From Stramenopiles sp. TOSAG23-2 (taxonomy: Eukaryota; Sar), in NCBI GenBank assembly GCA_900128395.1, contig LT649658.1:1-17160 (forward strand): 17,160 bases of DNA, given 5' to 3'. Positions 1 to 8,158 of the stretch are shown here, in pieces. Position numbers and translations under genes: made by a program. The notes beneath the pieces were generated by a model. The model saw only the letters and a program-made list of their open reading frames with translations. It searched no databases and was not told where the DNA came from. The stretch's first letter is position 1; every line of letters starts with the position of its first letter.

Positions 1-2
1 AA

Positions 3-1232
3 GTTATGTTGGACGATTTAACCATATCAAATCCAATTGCTGAATCTGTACGTGCATTGAATAAAATAGCAAAATTTCAACGTAAAATACGAATGGATAA
101 AGGTGCGTTGACGTTAGCATCGCCGGAAGTTCGATTTAATTTGGATAGTGTTACGCAAGATCCAACAGACGTGAAATTATATGAATTAAAAGATACAAAT
201 GCATTAGTAGAAGAATTTATGCTTTTAGCAAATGTATCTGTTGCAAGTAAAATAGTCCAAGCATACCCACGTTTTGCTGTATTAAGGCGGCATCCAGAAC
301 CAAATGTTAAGAATTTTATAAATTTAGTACAAGCAGCTAGTTTGGTTGATATAGATATCAAAGTAAATACATCAAAAGCACTTGCTGAATCATTAGATAA
401 TGCAATTTTGCCAGAAAAACCATTTTTCAATAAATTAATAAGAATCATGACAACGCGATGTATGTCACAAGCTGTTTATTTTTCGTCTGGTGAATATTCA
501 ATAAAAGAATTTAAACATTATGGTTTAGCAGCTGAATTGTATACGCATTTTACTTCCCCCATTCGTAGATACGCCGATGTCCTTGTCCATCGTTTACTTG
601 CTGCTTCTATTGGAATTGAAGCCCTTCCAACGGCATATGAAAGTAGATCTCATGTAAGGAAATTATGTGATAATATGAATAAACGACATCATATGGCACA
701 ATTAGCTGGTCGATCTTCCGTTGCACTTCATACTATAATCTATTTCAATGATCGTCCAACAATTACAAATGCATCTATCTTGAAAGTTAGAGAGACATCT
801 ATTGTTGTATTGGTACCAAAGTATGGTATCGAAGGTGTTATTGATATTGTAGAAGATGAAAAAAAAAACAAGAAGAAAAAAAAGAAGAAAAGTAATAACA
901 GTATTAGTAATATAGGAAAATATACTTATGATGAACAGAAAATGGCATTAATAAATCAGGTTGATTCAAATAAAAGCTTATGTATTTTCGATGAAATAAA
1001 TATAAAAATATCTGTAATTGATAATGGATTTTGTCAACAAGAATTGCAATTAGAAATTGTATGGGATACAGGAATTAACACTGCAATTATTGAGGTAGAA
1101 AAAGGTGATGATAATGGTATTATTTCTCGTACTTCCTCCACGAACGGACAAAAAAGAAATGGTATTAGTAAAAAAAGAAGTACATTTACGGACAATAATA
1201 ATGGTGGTAGGGCGAGTAAAAAACAAAAATAA
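3..1232 (+). CDS. DIS3: DIS3/RRP44-like exosome exoribonuclease, C-terminal part (5' end cut by window edge)
   Basis: This is the C-terminal half of the catalytic 3'-5' exoribonuclease of the RNA exosome. The frame is open to the window edge, and the first ATG (base 6) lies inside the RNB domain, so the true start is outside. Numbering from that ATG, the conserved KGALTL-SPEVRF stretch is at about 32-44, VEEFMLLAN at 68-76, and the RNB signature HYGLAAELYTHFTSPIRRY at 171-189. An S1-like RNA-binding domain follows (about 255-365). The catalytic aspartates of the RNB domain lie upstream and are not visible. A run of lysines (about 286-295) sits inside the S1 region, and the C-terminus is Lys/Arg/Asn-rich (about 385-408), suggesting a nuclear signal. 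The stop is TAA. This arm carries GCA (Ala) at codon 17 where the other arm carries GCT. It converges with the next gene, 210 bp away. Confidence 0.93.
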   Translation, partial: VMLDDLTISNPIAESVRALNKIAKFQRKIRMDKGALTLASPEVRFNLDSVTQDPTDVKLYELKDTNALVEEFMLLANVSVASKIVQAYPRFAVLRRHPEPNVKNFINLVQAASLVDIDIKVNTSKALAESLDNAILPEKPFFNKLIRIMTTRCMSQAVYFSSGEYSIKEFKHYGLAAELYTHFTSPIRRYADVLVHRLLAASIGIEALPTAYESRSHVRKLCDNMNKRHHMAQLAGRSSVALHTIIYFNDRPTITNASILKVRETSIVVLVPKYGIEGVIDIVEDEKKNKKKKKKKSNNSISNIGKYTYDEQKMALINQVDSNKSLCIFDEINIKISVIDNGFCQQELQLEIVWDTGINTAIIEVEKGDDNGIISRTSSTNGQKRNGISKKRSTFTDNNNGGRASKKQK

Positions 1233-1442
1233 ATATAAGACAAGGAAAGACGGGGGGTGGAAATGGTGTCGAACAATTTAAAAACAAATTAAAAACTACC
1301 ACACTACACACACACTTCGTTGTTTATTATTTAAATAGTATAATTTTTTTTTTTTAAATTTATTTTATTGATGAATTTAACACACAATGCTCAGGAGAGC
1401 TTATGTGTAGTGTTATTTTGGGGAATATTTTAAGGTAAATCG
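1233..1442. other. Convergent intergenic spacer
   Basis: This spacer holds the 3' ends of two convergent genes. It is AT-rich, with a twelve-T run at 1344-1355, a short CA repeat around 1302-1313 and an ATAAAT motif right after the DIS3 stop. I see no gene here. Confidence 0.6.
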
Positions 1443-2505
1443 TCACACTTGGTATTTGTCTAATACTGCTGTGTCCATGTTAATGTTAAAGAGTGATGAT
1501 GTTTGATCATCACCAACACCACATTTACAAGTTACCTGAATGTCAAAGGTATAATCATCTAGAACAGACAAGGATTTCAGATGACTTTGTCCAGGATCAA
1601 TGTTATGTTTCCATGTTACATTTATATCACTATTACGCAGTGGTGCTGATGGAGGACATCGAGCAGGTTGTTGAGCAGCAGTTCCTGGACGAATTGGTTC
1701 TTTTTTACCTTCTGCTAATAATTTTATTAGTAAATCACATTGTAATTGTATCCCAGCTGGTATAAGATTTAACTGGCCAGTGTACCTTGTACACATTATA
1801 AAACATAAAGTGTATAAACAGAAATTTGATATATCATATTAGTAGTAAGGAAGTTACAAGCAAGTGTTAAAAGATACAATCTTGAAGCATCCACCCCCTT
1901 TTTGTAAAACATTGTTTTTTAGAATATGCAATTTGAATGTGGACCAATGTAGTTAGACAAAACTCAAATTAACATATATACCTTTTCTTTAGCATAACAA
2001 TCATATAAAGATGCCTAAAGCACTTTTATGCAAAACACATGATAAGAATTTTAGATTCAAGTATGTTACTAACTATCATTATAACTTAAAAGATGGTATT
2101 GTGGTAAAGTTGCAAAAAGAAAAATCATCGTTTGCAAACTGGCAAAATCAGCTGGTTGGGGATTAAAAGCAGTAACACATATACAGAAGATTATCACCAG
2201 ACATATCTCTAGACAATAGTGAATTATTAAGTAATGCCACAAGTGTAGGTTTGTTTAATATTTCTAACAAGTACTTTGTTGCATCCCTCAAATTTATTAT
2301 AGTAATAGCTTGGTGTTATGGTTAATTATAGCATATGAATAGCAGGTTTTTTGTATTTATAACCAAAAAAATGGCAAATCTTCGTCGCTCTTCTCCACAT
2401 AGAACTTATGTACCTGGTAGGCCAGCCCAGCCAGGTAGCAGCTAGGCTGGTATAGCCAGATAGGCTGGAAGGCCTGATATCCACTGTGGACTGTGGATAC
2501 AGTAG
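1443..2505 (-). CDS. Unrecognised multi-exon protein gene (exon structure provisional)
   Basis: I do not recognise the product. Read on the minus strand, the best-supported part is the last exon, an open frame from about 1796 down to a TGA at 1443-1445 (up to 117 residues). It has a Pro/Ala-rich stretch (PIRPGTAAQQPARCPP) and then a beta-rich tail ending DTAVLDKYQV. Upstream, three stretches look like exons joined by GT-AG introns: 2414-2505 (after a TTTTATTGTAG acceptor, before GTACATAAG), 2198-2286 (before GTGATAATC) and 2086-2151 (after CCCCAACCAG). Their phases agree (AG|G, then G|CT), giving a helical stretch containing ATKYLLEILNKPTLVALL and FASLQTMIFLFATLPQYHLL. The join into the last exon is unresolved; a CAG at about 1763-1765 matches the phase, and a short extra exon ending at a GTATCTT donor near 1881 is possible. 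The first exon is also unresolved, because a second frame is open across 2414-2505. Confidence 0.45.
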
Positions 2506-2691
2506 CTACAATAAAACTCATAGCACCATACATCAGATATAGCATCCAAATAAATAAAATAAATTTCCCAAAAACATGAATCCATTCATCCATACAAATC
2601 CAAAACAATTTTATCTATCTACCATTCTACCAACGCAACCACCACCACCACCATCACCATCCCATCCCACCATCACTAACCGCCACCAACC
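2506..2691. promoter_or_regulatory. Divergent promoter/leader region with CCA/CAT-rich stretch
   Basis: This region separates the 5' ends of the unrecognised minus-strand gene and the plus-strand palmitoyltransferase-like gene. Bases 2637-2691 are almost purely A and C with regular CCA and CAT triplets and run directly into an ACCATG start context at 2689-2694. One of the two differences between the arms lies here (T at 2673; the other arm is equivalent to G). No TATA box stands out from the AT-rich background. Confidence 0.4.
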
Positions 2692-3504
2692 ATGTCATTA
2701 GTTAGAGGAACAGGTGGAGATTTAGATTCAATAGGCGAAGAAGTTATCGATATAGATGATTTACCACCGCCAAAAGATTCAATAGGCGAAGAAGTTATCG
2801 ATATAGATGATTTACCACCGCCAAAAAATTCAAAGGAAACCGATCAATTATTGATTAACGAAGAAGATGATTATAATTATCCACAACATCCATTAACGGA
2901 AGAACTTGCATGTATTCCAAATATGCCAGGTAATTTAGTACGAGTTGGTAAATTATACGTATGTTGTGTAAAAAATGGTGAGGGTAAATTGGTAACGAAT
3001 AATAATAGAGGAAACATGACATTACGACCAAAAGATTTAAAATGGACAGTTGGTCCATGTTGGCCAATGCTGCTTTGCACATATTCATTGATCATCGGTA
3101 TATCTAGTACAGTTTACATATCATATTTACCAACATTACCATGGATATTTTCAGTTGGTGGACTATTATTATTAGGAATTGTTGTCATTGCATTGACGAA
3201 AACTGCTTGCGGTAATCCAGGTATACTTCCACGCGTAACCACTGTACCTGAAGGAGAAGAACGGTGGAGATGGAATGATTCAGCACAATCGTATGTCCCA
3301 CCTGGTGCAACGTATTGCCAAGAATCCCAAGTTATTGTCTATGATTATGATCATTTTTGTCCATGGACAGGTACAACAATTGCTGGTGGAAATATGAGTG
3401 CCTTTTCATGTTTTGTTTCCAGCTTAGGAATTTTATGTGTATTTGTTATGTTTTTAGCTGTTGCTGGATCAGCTGCAGCAATACAATTGCAACATGCAAA
3501 ATAA
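2692..3504 (+). CDS. Divergent DHHC-type S-acyltransferase-like membrane protein (DHFC motif)
   Basis: Proteins with this core transfer palmitate to cysteines of other proteins at Golgi, plasma or vacuolar membranes. The 270-residue product has an acidic N-terminus with an exact 17-residue tandem repeat (12-28 and 29-45), a soluble region, two membrane helices (about 124-146 and 150-170), an NPG in place of the usual DPG motif (175-177), then DHFCPWTG at 220-227 and a third helix (about 237-263). The catalytic Cys223 and preceding His are kept, but the third residue of DHHC is Phe. The usual cysteine-rich zinc-binding residues ahead of the motif are missing: only Cys209 is there, in a CQES context. 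Most family members have four helices; this one ends soon after the third. The start has an ACCATG context. It may be an active divergent subtype or an inactive relative. Confidence 0.8.
   Translation: MSLVRGTGGDLDSIGEEVIDIDDLPPPKDSIGEEVIDIDDLPPPKNSKETDQLLINEEDDYNYPQHPLTEELACIPNMPGNLVRVGKLYVCCVKNGEGKLVTNNNRGNMTLRPKDLKWTVGPCWPMLLCTYSLIIGISSTVYISYLPTLPWIFSVGGLLLLGIVVIALTKTACGNPGILPRVTTVPEGEERWRWNDSAQSYVPPGATYCQESQVIVYDYDHFCPWTGTTIAGGNMSAFSCFVSSLGILCVFVMFLAVAGSAAAIQLQHAK
2725..2826 (+). repeat. 51 bp exact tandem duplication inside the palmitoyltransferase-like gene
   Basis: Two head-to-tail copies of 51 bp (2725-2775 and 2776-2826) are identical at every base and keep the frame. Each encodes 17 residues, DSIGEEVIDIDDLPPPK. 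The lack of even synonymous change points to a recent duplication or ongoing slippage. The unit is acidic, with a hydrophobic VIDI core followed by acidic residues. Confidence 0.97.
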
Positions 3505-4010
3505 CATGCTTGAATGAGAAAAAAAATGTGTGCGAGTATGTTTGTGTAAGATGTTAAATTACTGTGGGGAAATATTAAAAATAAAATCTATATAAATTAC
3601 CTCTGTAATGTGTTTAAACCTTCTTTTCTTTTCTAACACATTTCATTTTTTGTTCTTATACTTCTCGTATTTTTAATTTATAAAACCTTCGTGTAGATTT
3701 CTTCTCTTCTATATATCACTTCATTTTTTCATCAATCCGGCAATAATTATTATAATATAATTTTTTCATCATTCATTTACATCATCAATTGTGGCAGTTA
3801 TTATTACATGTATTATATCAGACGCATGTCAGTCGAATACATATATAATACAAATATACCACCACAACATGTTGTAAAACAATATAATAATATCTTAAAC
3901 AATATATATTATAAGAATTTAATAGGTATTACAAATAAATTGTTAACGTTATATATATACACACACACACAAATATACATCATATAATATATATATTATT
4001 TTTTTTAAAT
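3505..4010. other. Intergenic, AT-rich, no gene seen
   Basis: This spacer lies between two genes in the same direction. It holds TA-rich tracts, a short TC-rich stretch (about 3620-3635 and 3698-3712), an (AC)n run at about 3960-3971 and a TA/T tract right before the TMEM65 start. It presumably contains the 3' UTR of the upstream gene and the promoter of the next. I see no convincing open frame or structured RNA. Confidence 0.6.
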
Positions 4011-5072
4011 ATGAGACGTGTTGCATCATTAATAACAAATAAAAATTATATTATTCATAATAATAATGTTTTGAGATATAATAAATATTTCAATCATAAT
4101 CATGGAAATAGTTTCAGACAACGGTTTTTTAGTAGCGCAGAAGATACATCGAATGAAGCAATATTAGAATCATTTTTACAAAGAGTACAAAAGGAACCTA
4201 AAATGTTTGAACGTGTGTGGTCACAAGTCCCAGAATCAGTAAGAGCTGATATGTTAAAACCAATTTTGGCTAATTTACCACAGAAAACAATTTCTAGTGA
4301 ATTTATCAAGGCTGATAAAAGCCAAGATGGTGTGTTGGATAAACAAGAATTTGAACATTGGTTAACACAAAATATGAAACGTGCAGCTGTGAATCAATAC
4401 AAAGTAGCGGAGGCAAGTGAAGCAGGGAATGCAGCAGCAGCATCGACGACAGCAAATGTTAGCAAAGAAGTGACAAAAGATCAATTGAAAAAATTAGCAG
4501 TTATGTCTGCTATACCCTTTGTAGGATTTGGTTTCCTTGATAATGCTGTCATGATAACAGCGGGCAGTCAAATTGATGCAGCATTTTCTGCATTTGGTAT
4601 CAGTGCAATGGCAGCTGCTGCATTAGGTAATACAGTATCAGATGTAGCAGGTATTAAAGCTGGTGGATTTATTGAAATGGTTTCAGCAAAATTAGGTTTG
4701 CCCGATCCAATGTTAACAACGGAGCAATTAAAAACCTCCGCAGTAAAACGTACTACATTGATATCAAGTGCAATTGGTATTGCTGTAGGTTGTATATTAG
4801 GAATGTTACCTTTGTTATTTATTGATGATGATCATAGTTTAAAAAAAGTTTTTAATGAAATAGATGTAGACAATAGTGGTGATATAAGTTTTGAAGAATT
4901 ACAAGTAGCTGTACGCGGTGTTGGTTTGAGTGTAGACAAAGATGAATTACGAAAAGCATTTCGTGCTGTTGCCATTGATTTAGACCATGAACGAATTACA
5001 TTTAAAGAATTTAAAAAATTAGTTGCAGCTTTTGAAAAGAAAGTAAAAGAAGAAGGGTTGTCAATAGATTAG
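4011..5072 (+). CDS. TMEM65: TMEM65-family mitochondrial inner-membrane protein with EF-hands
   Basis: TMEM65 proteins sit in the mitochondrial inner membrane and have been linked to sodium-dependent calcium release from mitochondria. The 353-residue product begins with a basic, Asn-rich presequence and an RQRFFSSAED stretch (about 36-45) typical of mitochondrial import. A canonical EF-hand loop follows at 102-113 (DKSQDGVLDKQE), then the TMEM65 core (about 155-275) with PFVGFGFLDNAVMI (169-182), GISAMAAAALGNTVSDVAGI (196-215) and a third hydrophobic segment (about 249-270). After the core is a second canonical EF-hand loop at 285-296 (DVDNSGDISFEE) and a degenerate third (from Asp323) whose loop is one residue short. 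The animal protein is shorter and lacks these hands, so this is a fusion of calcium sensors and a membrane transport domain. The stop is TAG. Confidence 0.9.
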   Translation: MRRVASLITNKNYIIHNNNVLRYNKYFNHNHGNSFRQRFFSSAEDTSNEAILESFLQRVQKEPKMFERVWSQVPESVRADMLKPILANLPQKTISSEFIKADKSQDGVLDKQEFEHWLTQNMKRAAVNQYKVAEASEAGNAAAASTTANVSKEVTKDQLKKLAVMSAIPFVGFGFLDNAVMITAGSQIDAAFSAFGISAMAAAALGNTVSDVAGIKAGGFIEMVSAKLGLPDPMLTTEQLKTSAVKRTTLISSAIGIAVGCILGMLPLLFIDDDHSLKKVFNEIDVDNSGDISFEELQVAVRGVGLSVDKDELRKAFRAVAIDLDHERITFKEFKKLVAAFEKKVKEEGLSID

Positions 5073-5491
5073 AAAAAAAAATGTATGATATGCATTACGG
5101 AGAAGAACTTTATAACTTATTACATACTAACACCACACATGAATTCTACAAACAAACTTTATTGTATATATTTTTTTTAAATTATTTTTTTATATACTAT
5201 ATTCTATATATACGTAGTATAAAAATAAAAAATTCGGAAAAAGACGGCTTTATATGTTTGATACACTAACAAGTACATGTACAGCTTAAATCTCGTACAC
5301 CTTACCCCGAATAAACAACAAAAACAAATAATAGCACAATACATACTGTACAATATTCCACATAGAGATCTATAAAAAAAGAAACAAAAGAAAATACAAA
5401 CACATGCACTATACGTCTGTACTGTAACATATATATATCCCTCTCTTAAAGGAATTATAGGAAAAACGGTTTTTTAATTTACGGTAGAAAT
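5073..5491. other. Intergenic, AT-rich, no gene seen
   Basis: This is the 3' flank of the TMEM65 gene and 5' flank of the small membrane-protein gene, both read rightwards. A 62-codon open frame begins 9 bases after the TMEM65 stop, but its composition is that of random AT-rich DNA (see rejected items). I see no RNA gene or clear promoter motif. Confidence 0.55.
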
Positions 5492-5731
5492 ATGAAATGG
5501 TATATTATATTCATACAATTTGCAGTAACGTGTTTTTTTTTCTTTATAGAAGCATTGTTTCATTTTAATATAGGAAAATCAAATGGTGATTTGAATATTG
5601 ATAATATAATTCTGCCAGACCGAAAAGAAACGTTTTTGCTTTGTAGTTCTATTGCATTATGTGCAGCCTTGTCTTCTATTGTATCTGGGGTTATTGAAAG
5701 ATACCTAGTAGAAAAGGATAAAACAGATTGA
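5492..5731 (+). CDS. Small two-helix membrane protein, family not recognised
   Basis: The product has 79 residues. It opens with a hydrophobic helix rich in Phe (about 4-24, FFFFIEALF), has a short polar middle with Asn/Asp (about 28-46) and a second helix (about 47-67), and ends in a charged tail (ERYLVEKDKTD). The composition differs from surrounding non-coding DNA: Cys, Ala, Ser and Gly cluster in the second helix, which supports real coding. A TTTTTTTTTCTTTATAG tract inside the frame looks like a splice acceptor, but the frame is open through it and no in-frame donor fits. It may be a small subunit or anchor of an organelle complex. I cannot name a function. Confidence 0.6.
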   Translation: MKWYIIFIQFAVTCFFFFIEALFHFNIGKSNGDLNIDNIILPDRKETFLLCSSIALCAALSSIVSGVIERYLVEKDKTD

Positions 5732-6110
5732 GTATATATTTAATAAATTGAAAAAAGATAAAAAGGAAATATCGAACAGTATAATATATATTATAATGTA
5801 TTATTTAATTTTATTAAATATATTCTTTTACACAAGGTTTATATCTACGCATATATTTATTATAATAAAATTTAATAAAAATAATATTCGTAGAATAATA
5901 ATATATACGAGAGAGTAATAAAATTAATCTATGGATTAAAAACATTAATGACACACACACTGACACAAATTTTAAATTTTTTTTTATTCTACATAACGCA
6001 CCCATCCACACATCCAATCTGCTCATCTTTATAAACATGCCAACTTGTTATCTTCATATGATGTAACTTTTTATTCGTATCACACACAGCTCCAGCATAT
6101 AAAAAATTAT
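5732..6110. other. Convergent intergenic spacer, no gene seen
   Basis: This very AT-rich stretch lies between the 3' ends of the small membrane-protein gene (+) and the CCDC47 gene (-). It includes an ATTTAATAAATTG motif just after the TGA of the former and a short AC run near 5951-5960. I find no supported coding or RNA feature. Confidence 0.55.
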
Positions 6111-7790
6111 TTACCGAACCATTTTTGTTCTTGAACGCATCGCTTTTTTAATATCTTTTTTACGTTGTTTTTCATCAAATTTTTCTTGTTCTTTTGCTGA
6201 CATTCTTTTATATCTTTCTTGTTGTGCTTTGAATTTCTCATCCCGTCGCTTTTGAAATGCTTCCTCGCGTTCTTCTTTTGACTTTGTCAATTTCTTTTTC
6301 TTTACCATTGCTCTTGCTTTCTCTGCTTTTGCTTTTGCTTTGGTGGATAATCTGGTTTTTTCTACAACTAAATCAATAAAACGAAATGCAAATTTTACTA
6401 ATTGTTTCAATGATTCCATATTTGGATCTTTCGCATCACTTAAGATTTTAAATTTAAATGATAAAATTTGTCGTGATGGCTTGATCATACCTAATGGTGG
6501 TACTGAATATTTATCCGTGAAATGCATTGAATGAAAACATTTTTCATGTTTCTTTATAATTTCAATAGCAGCTTGATTTAATAAAACATTTTGCACTTCG
6601 CCATTATCACTATAACATGCTAATGATTTTGGTAAACTATCGATTTTACGTTCTTTTGGGCTGTAATCTTTCAAATCAAGTGTATCTTTGATGATATCTT
6701 TTGCACCTTTTTTTGGTAATATTGCAAATATAAATGGATCCATGGAATCTGTATCGACGCAGACTTCCAATTTTAAATAATCATCAATTGGATTTAAAAA
6801 TTCCAATAAAGATGATAATAAATCTTGTCGTGGGCGTAATTGTAATTCAGTCGTTACACCACGGCAATTTACACGTCCTGATGCAAACAAGTAAAAGGAT
6901 GCTTGTGATTCTTTTAATAATAATTCACTTGGATTACTTGTAGTTTCATTAGTATTTGTTGCATTCCCAATTTCAACAAATTGTTCAGTATATATGGAAC
7001 GAAATTTTTTAATCCATGTCAAAGCTTTTCTTGAATTCACTGCGGAACCATAGAAATAGACAAATCCATACATTACAATCAAAACAACGCCAAAGATTTC
7101 CAATGTAAAATTCGTTTGTATTCGTCTTCTAATTTTACGAACATTTGCATTATTTGCTTTGGAGGAGGAGGAGGAGGAAGAAGATTTTCCTTTCCTATTG
7201 CTACGCCTTGTTTTTTTTTTTGTACCGCTGCTAGATGATCTTTTTTTATTTTTGTTCCTATTTTTTCGTTTTGCAGCGGCAGCAGCTGCTTCTGCACGAT
7301 CAAAATCACTAAATTCATCCTCTTCATCATTTTCAACTACAACCGTATCATCATCATAATCATCATCATTATTATGATCATCGTCTTCCCAATCTTCATC
7401 ATCAAACTCATCATCCTCGTCATCATCATCATGATCCTTATCAGCTTTATTATTTTTTCTTGTATTTCTTTCTTCTTCCTCTTCTTCTTCCTCCTCTTCT
7501 TCCTCGTCTTCTTCGTCATCTTCATCAAATCCATAATCATTTTCACCATCTCCATCCAAACTATCAACTCCATCGAATTCATCTGGATCAAAATCACCAC
7601 CAACATCATGTACAAATTTTCCATTTGCATAGGTAATTAAACTAGGTAAACTTATGAAACGACTATTTATAAAGAATGATACACCATTATTATTATTATC
7701 GGTGGAAGGTGGCGAGGAAGTAAATAAACATATCATTGCTATTAGATATATAATATATTTCATGATGGAATTATTACGTCGTATCGGCAT
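6111..7790 (-). CDS. CCDC47: CCDC47-family ER membrane protein (PAT/multipass translocon component)
   Basis: CCDC47 is an ER membrane protein that, with Asterix, forms the PAT complex assisting insertion of multi-spanning proteins at the Sec61 translocon. The 559-residue product has a signal-peptide-like segment (about 9-25), an Asp/Glu-rich luminal region (about 67-162, with unbroken Glu from 96 to 107), a basic and Ser-rich stretch (about 173-212, including eight Ser in a row at 203-210), one membrane helix (about 229-250), then the conserved cytosolic domain (about 255-490). Family landmarks are LFASGRVNCRGV (301-312), LRPRQDLL (318-325) and a MHFTDKYS-type motif (about 420-427). The end is a Lys/Arg/Glu-rich coiled coil ending SRTKMVR, the ribosome-facing tail in the family. 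Length and order match the family. The ATG lies 19 codons before the end of the signal helix. It is read divergently from the broken central gene. Confidence 0.92.
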   Translation of the reverse strand: MPIRRNNSIMKYIIYLIAMICLFTSSPPSTDNNNNGVSFFINSRFISLPSLITYANGKFVHDVGGDFDPDEFDGVDSLDGDGENDYGFDEDDEEDEEEEEEEEEEEERNTRKNNKADKDHDDDDEDDEFDDEDWEDDDHNNDDDYDDDTVVVENDEEDEFSDFDRAEAAAAAAKRKNRNKNKKRSSSSGTKKKTRRSNRKGKSSSSSSSSKANNANVRKIRRRIQTNFTLEIFGVVLIVMYGFVYFYGSAVNSRKALTWIKKFRSIYTEQFVEIGNATNTNETTSNPSELLLKESQASFYLFASGRVNCRGVTTELQLRPRQDLLSSLLEFLNPIDDYLKLEVCVDTDSMDPFIFAILPKKGAKDIIKDTLDLKDYSPKERKIDSLPKSLACYSDNGEVQNVLLNQAAIEIIKKHEKCFHSMHFTDKYSVPPLGMIKPSRQILSFKFKILSDAKDPNMESLKQLVKFAFRFIDLVVEKTRLSTKAKAKAEKARAMVKKKKLTKSKEEREEAFQKRRDEKFKAQQERYKRMSAKEQEKFDEKQRKKDIKKAMRSRTKMVR

Positions 7791-8085
7791 TTGATTGGTT
7801 TGTTTCTTCTTCTTGTTACTATATATATAATGTGTGTATTGTCTATATTATACAAAACGTCTAAGTGTGTGACCAACCCCTCTCTTGCACTCTCGTCTTT
7901 ATTATTTATATATATTATACGTATATATCGATATATGTGCCACACACATCATTATTCTTACAGTACATATTATTCTGGCATCATAGCACCATAATAGCTA
8001 AAAATTATTATTATTTTCGATACAGATATACAGATGTGTGGCGGAGGGAACCCACGTATTTAAGGTTTTTCTTTTTCATCGAATG

Positions 8086-8110
8086 TAGGGTTAGGATTAG
8101 GGTTAGGATA
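8086..8110 (+). repeat. Telomere-like TTAGGG/TTAGGA hexamers
   Basis: The plus strand reads TAGGG, TTAGGA, TTAGGG, TTAGGA in direct succession. The G-rich strand points towards the palindrome axis 470 bp away. The tract is short and degenerate, so it may be an interstitial remnant or a promoter element resembling the telo-box, rather than a functional telomere. Confidence 0.75.
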
Positions 8111-8131
8111 GTGGTGCTTTCAAAGCCTAGA

Positions 8132-8158
8132 ATTCTCTCTGCTAGAATCAGAGAGAAT
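8132..8158. repeat. Hairpin, 9 bp perfect stem with 9 nt loop
   Basis: ATTCTCTCT at 8132-8140 is the exact reverse complement of AGAGAGAAT at 8150-8158, around the loop GCTAGAATC. A heptamer CTAGAAT also occurs twice (8127-8133 and 8142-8148). It lies in the divergent upstream region just after the telomere-like tract. Its role is unknown. Confidence 0.7.

Noticed and set aside
2011-2166. 51-codon plus-strand frame starting MPKALLCK
   Set aside because: It lies antisense to proposed exon and intron sequence of the minus-strand gene, has no family resemblance and no supporting flanks.
2357-2608. 83-codon minus-strand frame over the GC-rich patch
   Set aside because: Not called as a separate gene: part of it overlaps a proposed exon of the unrecognised gene, read in another frame. 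It remains an alternative frame for that exon.
5081-5269. 62-codon open frame just after the TMEM65 stop
   Set aside because: It is Tyr/Ile/Phe/Leu/Asn-rich as expected for random AT-rich DNA, lies where the 3' UTR should be, and has no recognisable pattern.
7079-7640. Several Met/Lys- or Phe/Ile-rich frames opposite or shifted within the CCDC47 gene
   Set aside because: They are shadows of the GAA/GAT repeats encoding the acidic tract.
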